DNA of 64,000 nucleotides, taken from the NCBI GenBank assembly GCA_964617955.1, contig CAZTXB010000004.1:150864-214863 (forward strand). Reading direction: 5' to 3'. The position numbers were made by a program, and so were the translations under genes. Under the pieces are notes generated by a model. That model made no database searches. It saw nothing but the letters and a program-made list of their open reading frames with translations, and had not been told where the DNA came from. Source of the DNA: JABWCE01 sp964617955. GTDB taxonomy: Bacteria > Bacteroidota > Bacteroidia > NS11-12g > UBA9320. This document shows, piece by piece, positions 57,747-64,000 of this stretch; the stretch's first letter is position 1; each line of letters opens with the position of its first letter.

Positions 57747-60713
57747 TTATCTTATTAATGTTATGGTAGATTTAGTAAACCTTCGTATTCCGAAACTAGT
57801 GCCATATTCAACTATGGCCATATAAATTCCATCTGCAGCTTCCTCTCCATTCCAGCTGTTATTCATTCCTTCAAAAATCAATTGACCCCATCGGTTATAT
57901 ATTTTTATTTTGTAATAGGTAATGCCTAGATTTTTTATTTCGAATATGTCGTTAACCCCATCATTATTGGGAGAGAATGCATTAGGAATATAAATAGCCG
58001 GGAAATAATCAAGACATATTACATTGCTGAAGGTAACTGTATTGGGATTAGAAAGTTCAAACGCTTTTATGCGATAGCAAATATTTAAACTCCCATTTAT
58101 CAAAGTTTGAGCATCTGCAAAATCATTATTACTTGTTTGGGAGTTTACCTCTACCCAATCGTTTAGGATTTGTTTTTCGATTTTGTATTCAATTTTATTT
58201 TTTTTCCATTGCCAATACTGGCTAAATTGCAATCGGGCATCGCTATTATTTTCACTCATTTTTCCTTTTAAAAAAATAGGTTTACCCACCCTTCCAAAAG
58301 ATGACAATGACCCACAACTATCTAAACCTTTTACATAATAAACTGCATCTTTGTCATAAATACTTTGGTCAGTATAAAAATGGTTTTTGGTTGTAATTAA
58401 TAGCCTATTATCTTTAAATATATTATATACAACAGCACCATTAACACCATCCCATTTTATCTTAGCTAAACCATTTTCAATACTTGCATTTGAAACATGA
58501 ACAGAATCGTAAACCGTTAATCCTTTGGAAATATTAAACATAACAGAATCGGTTTGAATAACACAACCTGACGAACCTATTAATCTTTGAATCGCCTTAT
58601 GAGCGCCTTGATTTAAAAAGACATGTTTAAATTTGAATTGATTAATTGGTATATTAATCCATAGATTATTATCGCTAAAAAAATAATCCTTTTGCTTTAC
58701 ATTTAAAGTTACGGTATCCATAAAGTTAGCCGTAAATGGAGAGCAACCTATGGTTTGCTGAACAGAAAAGCCGGGTTTTGGGGCATCAATTACTTTTATA
58801 GCTTTTATTAGATGCATAGTATCACTACAATTCCCATGATTTACAATATACTTAATATCAAAAACTCCGGTTTGGGTATAAATAAAGGGTAGTTTTAAAC
58901 CCATATTTATAACAAAAGAAATGGAGGTATCTTGTCCGTCACCAAAATTGAGTGTTGTGTTAACTGATTTACCAAAAAAGGTATTTAGAGTGGAATTATC
59001 TGAAAAAATTATTGGAGTATATCGGCATACTTCGTTTAAATTTAATGAAATATCTGCTTTTGGTGGTGGTGAATAATAAAAGCTATCTGATTTATAACTT
59101 TCCATACTATCCTGTTCATAGCCATATAATCTTACTTTGTGCCAACCCTTTGTCAAACCATTTGGACGAATTGTTTTACCGTAATAAATATCTTTATTAT
59201 CAACCATCCATTTCAGCCATTTATAAGTGGTATCGGCCTTTGCAGTAAGGCTGTCTGTTTTGCAATACAAACTTTTGTTTACTATTTCTAAAGGTTGTGC
59301 TCCATACTTAGCAGTAAAAGAAAGCTGACTATTTCCAACCTTTCCGCTAATTTCAAAATTTTCTGATTTAAGGGATGCCATACCAGATTGAGAATTAAAT
59401 ATGCCACCAGCAACAAATAGGTCGTCATTTTTATCCAGCCATATCTTACGGGGTAGGGCTTGGTTGCCCACTTCAAATTCAAATACAGTATCTATACTTC
59501 CTTTAGTATCTAGTTTAAGTATAACAAAGTCTCCGTTGCTATGGGCTTTTTGATACCTTCCACCTATTAATAAATTATTATGTGAAGTAATTATTGAGTA
59601 AATATTTTCTTTACTATCAACAATAGGATTATAACAATATGCACTATCACTTATATACGGTTTCCAATACCAAAGTATATTGAAATTTGAATCCAACTTT
59701 GCAATAAAAATTTGTTTTTTGCCTTTTGTAACCGGGATGAACCCAAGGTTATGAAATAAGGTATCCATTAATTCACCTGATACAATATAGCCCCCTTGAT
59801 TATCACTTATCGTGCTTGTAAAATAATTTTTTGCTAAAGGTTTTGTATTAAACACTTTTTTATTAATGATATTTCCATTTAAGTCACATTTTGTAATAAC
59901 AGGAGTTGCATACTTATAATAAGAAATATGATCCTGATAAACCAAGGTATTCTTTTCAAGTACCAAATTGTTTCCACCTATAAGTGAATATCCATTATCA
60001 ATAAACCAATTGAGGTTTCCAGCAAGAGTGATAGAAAAAATAAAATGATTACCATTTATTCCGCTTTTTATTTTAGAATTATTAAAAAGAATGGAATCTT
60101 CACCTCTAGTGAAATGCGAAATAAAAATATTAGCCTCATCTTTCATTACTACTCTGATTCCATATACAGAACCCCTCACTCTCTTAAATAAGTGGCTCGC
60201 TTTTATTTCATTTCCATCAGTATCAAAAATAAAAACAAAATAATTATCAATGTTCGCTTTTTCTATCGCTAATGAAATATTAGAACTTCCGAATTGAATA
60301 TTGAATGGCTGACGAAATAGACCAAAAATGTAAATTAAATTATCCTTACAAATAATTTTTTCATCTTGCAATGCAAATGGGAAATCTACTTGCCATATTT
60401 TTTTTCCCCTTCTATTAAACTTTGTTAAAATATGACCATGCTTTCCTTTCTGACTTTGATAGAATGTATCTTGAAACCCGAATGAATTTTTTAAAATCGC
60501 TTGTTTTTCTAGAACTCCTCCTGAAGTATAAAAATTACCTAATCTGTCAACTCCCATTCCTGATTGATCAAATTCTAAAAACTCGATTTGCCATGAATAA
60601 TTATTTTCCCAATCCCAGCCTTGTCCTTTTGCTATAAACCCATTGAATACCAAAATACCCCAAAGGGATATTTTGGTAAAATGAACAAATGGGTTAAATT
60701 TTAGAGCAAACAT
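57747..60713 (-). CDS. Large secreted protein with PKD domain and T9SS type B (CHU_C) sorting domain
   Basis: A 988-residue surface protein. After an N-terminal signal (about 8-31, with FTKISLWGILVFNGFIAKGQ) come propeller-like repeats (about 35-460, of the kind FILKLDTKGSIDTVFEFEVG and KIWLDKNDDLFVAGG), Ig/PKD-like modules (about 560-700, including TTLNFGDGQDTSISF and a TQTGVFDIKYIV PKD strand) and a fibronectin-like region. The last ~85 residues are the gliding-motility-associated CHU_C domain (IYIPNAFSPNNDGVNDIFEI, YNRWGQLIFEG, GIYMAIVEYG). It is the middle gene of the operon, starting six bases after the tyrosinase gene's stop. Confidence 0.88.
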   Translation of the reverse strand: MFALKFNPFVHFTKISLWGILVFNGFIAKGQGWDWENNYSWQIEFLEFDQSGMGVDRLGNFYTSGGVLEKQAILKNSFGFQDTFYQSQKGKHGHILTKFNRRGKKIWQVDFPFALQDEKIICKDNLIYIFGLFRQPFNIQFGSSNISLAIEKANIDNYFVFIFDTDGNEIKASHLFKRVRGSVYGIRVVMKDEANIFISHFTRGEDSILFNNSKIKSGINGNHFIFSITLAGNLNWFIDNGYSLIGGNNLVLEKNTLVYQDHISYYKYATPVITKCDLNGNIINKKVFNTKPLAKNYFTSTISDNQGGYIVSGELMDTLFHNLGFIPVTKGKKQIFIAKLDSNFNILWYWKPYISDSAYCYNPIVDSKENIYSIITSHNNLLIGGRYQKAHSNGDFVILKLDTKGSIDTVFEFEVGNQALPRKIWLDKNDDLFVAGGIFNSQSGMASLKSENFEISGKVGNSQLSFTAKYGAQPLEIVNKSLYCKTDSLTAKADTTYKWLKWMVDNKDIYYGKTIRPNGLTKGWHKVRLYGYEQDSMESYKSDSFYYSPPPKADISLNLNEVCRYTPIIFSDNSTLNTFFGKSVNTTLNFGDGQDTSISFVINMGLKLPFIYTQTGVFDIKYIVNHGNCSDTMHLIKAIKVIDAPKPGFSVQQTIGCSPFTANFMDTVTLNVKQKDYFFSDNNLWINIPINQFKFKHVFLNQGAHKAIQRLIGSSGCVIQTDSVMFNISKGLTVYDSVHVSNASIENGLAKIKWDGVNGAVVYNIFKDNRLLITTKNHFYTDQSIYDKDAVYYVKGLDSCGSLSSFGRVGKPIFLKGKMSENNSDARLQFSQYWQWKKNKIEYKIEKQILNDWVEVNSQTSNNDFADAQTLINGSLNICYRIKAFELSNPNTVTFSNVICLDYFPAIYIPNAFSPNNDGVNDIFEIKNLGITYYKIKIYNRWGQLIFEGMNNSWNGEEAADGIYMAIVEYGTSFGIRRFTKSTITLIR

Positions 60714-60719
60714 TTTTCC

Positions 60720-63329
60720 TTAGTGCTGGATACTTATTTTTTGTGATTTGATTGGCATATTTTTTTGCATAACAATAATATTATATACACCCTGAGCCAA
60801 CTCCCCAACAAATATAATATTATTCAATTTTAAATCAGACAAGGTAACTACTCTTCTTCCCAACATATCAATAAGAATTATTTCCATTTCTGTTGGATTG
60901 AAATTACTACCTAAATCAATATTCAACAATCTACTGCTTGGGTTAGGATATATTTTAATATTTTGATCTGTAAATTTAATGGGTCTAATAGATAAAAATG
61001 GAATTAAATCATTACAATTTATTTTGCAATCATCTGACTCTTTAGGGTTAGGATTTGATGGCATATATGTAATTGTTGCCGTACTGCAAATTGCTGAACT
61101 AAGTTGATGTCCAAAATAAGTATATGTGGATGCCGTTCCACTATTCATCAAATGTTGCTCAGGCCCATTGATGCAAACAGCATCAATAAATTCATTTCCT
61201 GCTCCTTTAGCTCCGATAGCCTGATTTTTTAATATGCCAAAATTATTAATAGCGGCATTCATCCCGGTAAATGTATTGCATGTAATATCTGTTTTTGAAT
61301 TATCGCCCGATACTTCAACCCCTCTGCTGTTTCCTCCTGATACAACGCCCGTATTAGTTAAAACATTTAATGTAACTCTTGAAAAATTATTCGAAGCATT
61401 ATTGCTTACTCCAATAAAGGCGACATTTTCATCATTTGTATTCATTGTATTTTCAAATACACCTACTGATTTATTATTGCTAGAAATTAAAAAATGATGA
61501 TGGTCGCTATTGGTGCTTATATCAAAAAATGCAGTATTAAAGTCATAATTAAATATACTTTTGTGTACCATTATTTTATCACCAGTTGTACATTCAATTG
61601 CATCATGACAATTTGTAAATTCGGCATCCTGAACGGCCAAATGGCCTTTATTCGCTGTATTTACGGCATGTATCCCATAAGTTAGATTTGCAAATTTGCA
61701 ATTGTTTGTTCCCGTCCACACTGGGCATCCTGTTATAGGATCTGCTGTTCCGACACCATCTTTATGTAAATAATAGACTGCATTTGTAGAAATAATCCCA
61801 GAACCTCTTAAATCTTCGTGATTTGAGCCCGATCCAATAAATTTATTCGGTTCATCATTTAAAAACTGACAGCCAGCAATATCAATATCCTCTACTCCAT
61901 TTAATGAAATATGGTATTGGTCGTGATATGAATGAACATAATGCATGTAGGTTTTGTAATTCGCCTGCGGTTCCCATTTGAATACACAATTATTAAATTG
62001 AGAAGCATTTTCTTTCGTATTTGGTGAAGCATTGAGTTCTACTCCATTTTTGCAATTCAAAAAAGTCACTTGTCTTGCATTTACAATACCTCCATCAATG
62101 CTTTTAATTCCAAGATTGGCGAATCGAATACCCGTCAGCAAATTCCCTTTTCCGTCTAATATTACTTTTCCATGTAAAGAACTCGTTTTGCCGGAGTTGG
62201 CATCTCCTTTTACAGTTATACCACTCCAATAGTTATTATATTTCACATGGTAATTTGGTGAAGTTAAGCCTATTGTAAGTCCGTCTCGACCATCTTTACC
62301 CATTGTTGAAATACCTCTTATAATAGCTCCACTTTCGATTCTTAGTATTCCTCCTACAAATGAAGTATTTCCTTTTTCTACAATAATCCCATCATTATCG
62401 CACATATATTCATTGCCAAGCATTTCTAAAACAAAACCATTTTTTAAAATAAGCTCCCCTCCAGGATTGATAATAATTTTTCCCCTAACCTTTTTGATTG
62501 GCGTTACATTTCCATCAAAAGTTACAGTTCCATTAATGACCAAATTAGCAACCTCATCATAAGCAAATGTAATTGTGGTACCATTTATTACGTCACCATT
62601 TTTCATTTTACATTCACAATCCCAATTAAACCAGACATCATCTACAAAAGCATGCCAAATCCAAAATAAGGCTGCACTTGGTGATTCAGCAGTACCAATG
62701 ATTCCGCCAACTGAACCATGTACACCATTATGAAATTGAGTTTCAATATCATCGCTAAATTTTGCTGCATTCCAATAGTCGCATAAATCGTTAGCTGATC
62801 CACTTGGGTTTGGAGTATGTTTAACAAATTTACCTTGTAAAGCAATGTTAGGAGTTGAGTAAGTTTGACTATTGCCCGCAACAAACCCTAGTTTAATATT
62901 TTGATATCCAGAGTTTCCAAATTTATCTCTACCATTAAAGAAGTTTGGAATAGGTGAATTGGGATTCCATTTCGGCAATGGTACAAATTGTGAAAGGTTG
63001 TGTTCCATTAAATACTCTTCCAAATCTAAAATATGTTCTCTATGCCAGGGCAAAAAACCTTCTGTCACGTGAATTGGTCCAAACTGGGCTGCATGCATGC
63101 TCACTAAATCTGTAGTTATCCAGTCCAAAATAGCGTCACACAATAATTTTTGATCAGAAGTTCCAAATGAATTAATATCTGGTCGAGGCCCAGTACGTTG
63201 AGCTGTGCAATGATAGACTTGAGCTATGGTTAGCCAAATTAAAGTAAATACTTTGGCGAAATTAAAAGTACATTTTCGGGCAAATTCACTTTTTAAAACT
63301 TTTACATTCATAAAATCTAGTTTATTCAT
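60720..63329 (-). CDS. Secreted tyrosinase-like copper protein fused to a beta-helix and T9SS domain
   Basis: An 869-residue predicted extracellular protein with an N-terminal signal (about 20-43). Residues ~55-235 form a tyrosinase-type domain. Both copper sites are complete: CuA H79 (SMHAAQ), H87 (GPIHVTE) and H96 (FLPWHREH); CuB H200 and H204 (FHNGVHGSVGG) and H226 (LFWIWHAFVDDVW). Residues ~250-780 are a right-handed beta-helix of short N/G-rich coils. The C-terminus is a T9SS type A domain (IKIYPNPSSRLLNIDLG, LAQGVYNIIV, SQKISIQH). Tyrosinases oxidise phenols; a cross-linking or melanin-type role outside the cell is possible but unproven. It is the first gene of the operon. The region looks A+T-rich. 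Confidence 0.88.
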   Translation of the reverse strand: MNKLDFMNVKVLKSEFARKCTFNFAKVFTLIWLTIAQVYHCTAQRTGPRPDINSFGTSDQKLLCDAILDWITTDLVSMHAAQFGPIHVTEGFLPWHREHILDLEEYLMEHNLSQFVPLPKWNPNSPIPNFFNGRDKFGNSGYQNIKLGFVAGNSQTYSTPNIALQGKFVKHTPNPSGSANDLCDYWNAAKFSDDIETQFHNGVHGSVGGIIGTAESPSAALFWIWHAFVDDVWFNWDCECKMKNGDVINGTTITFAYDEVANLVINGTVTFDGNVTPIKKVRGKIIINPGGELILKNGFVLEMLGNEYMCDNDGIIVEKGNTSFVGGILRIESGAIIRGISTMGKDGRDGLTIGLTSPNYHVKYNNYWSGITVKGDANSGKTSSLHGKVILDGKGNLLTGIRFANLGIKSIDGGIVNARQVTFLNCKNGVELNASPNTKENASQFNNCVFKWEPQANYKTYMHYVHSYHDQYHISLNGVEDIDIAGCQFLNDEPNKFIGSGSNHEDLRGSGIISTNAVYYLHKDGVGTADPITGCPVWTGTNNCKFANLTYGIHAVNTANKGHLAVQDAEFTNCHDAIECTTGDKIMVHKSIFNYDFNTAFFDISTNSDHHHFLISSNNKSVGVFENTMNTNDENVAFIGVSNNASNNFSRVTLNVLTNTGVVSGGNSRGVEVSGDNSKTDITCNTFTGMNAAINNFGILKNQAIGAKGAGNEFIDAVCINGPEQHLMNSGTASTYTYFGHQLSSAICSTATITYMPSNPNPKESDDCKINCNDLIPFLSIRPIKFTDQNIKIYPNPSSRLLNIDLGSNFNPTEMEIILIDMLGRRVVTLSDLKLNNIIFVGELAQGVYNIIVMQKNMPIKSQKISIQH

Positions 63330-63470
63330 AATTGTTAATTTTCATCAAATTTAGGGTTAGCCTCTTCGCCGTAAAAGGACTAATTAAATTTTGCCCCATT
63401 TGATTGTTTTTTCGTCGGGTTTAGACTAATTTTCGTATTCCCTTTTTCTTTACCGCATAGAATTTAAGCG

Positions 63471-63698
63471 GGAGCCTGCTGAAAATATTCAATATGCGCT
63501 CAACGCTTAAAGGCAACGTTTTACTTTTACTAACTCAAATCAAGACAGTCGCTTCAAAGGCTGTACAATAAAATATCGCAAGATTTGAAATAAATGAGGT
63601 ATAAAGAACATATATTGAATAAAATCATTTGCGGGTATATGGAATCAATGCTTGAAGCTAAATGAGAGCTTATCTTTAAGCGTTTTTCAAACAGTATG
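63471..63698. mobile_element. Degenerate relative of the 29.1-kb MITE-like element
   Basis: The left end GAGCCTGCTGAAAATATTCA resembles the left end of the element at 29093 (GGGCCTGCTGAAAAAGTTCA), continuing ATATGCG against GTATGCG. The right part TTGAAGCTAAATGAGAGCTT aligns with TTGAAGCTAATGTGAACCTA, and GCGTTTTTCAAACAG aligns with GTGTTTTTCAGCAGG. It is shorter (about 228 bp), its terminal repeats are eroded, and no target duplication is visible. It lies just upstream of the promoter of the gene at 63728. The rest of 63330-63470 holds no recognisable feature. Confidence 0.65.
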
Positions 63699-63706
63699 GT
63701 TTAAAG

Positions 63707-63714
63707 TATTTTTG
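63707..63714 (+). promoter_or_regulatory. -7 promoter box of the gene at 63728
   Basis: TATTTTTG, an exact TAnnTTTG match, 13 bases before the ATG. The same box and spacing occur at the truncated copy (56312-56319). Confidence 0.6.
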
Positions 63715-63727
63715 TGATAAGCAATTT

Positions 63728-64000
63728 ATGTTAAGAATTTTCTTATTACCCGCCATTTTATTTTTGATTCTTCCATTCTGTAAGGCTCAGGATACACGTA
63801 TTGAGATAAAACTGAACAGAATCCCAAACAATGTAGAAGTTATTTCTCTCAACGAGAAGGGCTTTATTCTGTTATACAGCGGGGGCGAAAGGCGAGGGAA
63901 CAGTTACAATTCATGGAACATAACCCGATTTAACAAAAATTTTGAAGAACAGTGGAATAAATTGGTCGATATACCAAGCCGGTTCACCATTCAGTCACAT
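63728..64000 (+). CDS. Secreted protein of unknown function (partial, runs off the window)
   Basis: The first 91 codons of a gene that continues beyond the window. It begins with a signal peptide (MLRIFLLPAILFLILPFCKA) and continues AQDTRIEIKLNRIPNNVEVI, LNEKGFILLYSGGERRGNS. No domain can be named from this part; the GFILLYSGGE segment could be the first blade of a propeller, but this is uncertain. A truncated copy of its promoter and first ~32 codons lies at 56312-56437. The nearly identical 39-base stretch is at 63784-63822. Confidence 0.8.
   Translation, partial: MLRIFLLPAILFLILPFCKAQDTRIEIKLNRIPNNVEVISLNEKGFILLYSGGERRGNSYNSWNITRFNKNFEEQWNKLVDIPSRFTIQSH

Noticed and set aside
63330..63470. 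Search for a promoter or small gene between the tyrosinase operon and the eroded element
   Set aside because: No consensus box, RNA gene or coding frame could be supported.

Overview
The window looks like chromosomal DNA from a Bacteroidota (Bacteroidetes) bacterium of moderately low G+C. The main reasons are the many secreted proteins ending in type IX secretion system (T9SS) sorting domains, one CHU_C-type (type B) sorting domain, DUF4465 and DUF3467 proteins, and repeated promoter boxes of the form TAnnTTTG, which is the Bacteroidetes -7 element. TGA is an ordinary stop codon here. No rRNA, CRISPR array, prophage or complete transposase gene was seen.

Layout. 1-6.1 kb: T9SS cargo genes, including a 1133-residue surface protein followed in frame by a second, orphaned copy of its own C-terminal module. 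6.1-21 kb (minus strand): the ancient gene-expression block. Read 5' to 3' it is rpsU, a xerC/D-like recombinase, raiA, four tRNAs (Thr-TGT, Tyr, Gly-TCC, Thr-GGT), tuf, tRNA-Trp, secE, nusG, rplK, rplA, rplJ, rplL, rpoB, rpoC and a DUF3467 gene, closed by a strong terminator. 21-25 kb: a LOG-family protein and mfd. 25-30.8 kb: an M48 protease operon, a 365-bp MITE-like element, a coiled-coil membrane protein and a TlpA-type thioredoxin. 31-37 kb: ddl, a PASTA protein, a T9SS protein, a rhodanese and a seven-haem cytochrome with TPRs. 37-41 kb: rnpB, an NtrC-type regulator, a TsaC/Sua5 protein, OsmC and a GNAT. 41-45 kb: an ABC exporter, then a secreted tandem-DUF4465 protein behind a cobalamin riboswitch. 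45-50.7 kb: carA, a broken four-helix-bundle gene framed by inverted repeats, eno, comB, a retropepsin/redoxin pair and an outer-membrane protein. 50.8-55.8 kb: pnp, rpsO, rsmA and mgtE. 55.8-64 kb: an accessory block of T9SS-secreted proteins, including a tyrosinase fused to a beta-helix. It is bordered by two copies of the same gene 5' end, one truncated and one continuing past the window.

How the parts work together. The core block makes RNA polymerase, its elongation factors and much of the ribosome's L7/L12 stalk region. pnp, rpsO, rsmA, rnpB, raiA and tsaC add RNA processing, modification and ribosome maintenance. The accessory parts are mostly cell-envelope and secreted functions exported through Sec and T9SS. 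The best candidates for less-described biology are the B12-riboswitch-controlled secreted DUF4465 protein, the three-gene secreted tyrosinase operon bordered by duplicated gene 5' ends, and the small mobile or recombining pieces: the MITE with a 7-bp target duplication, the repeat-framed four-helix-bundle gene, and the duplicated sorting domain. All family assignments come from reading motifs, with no database search.
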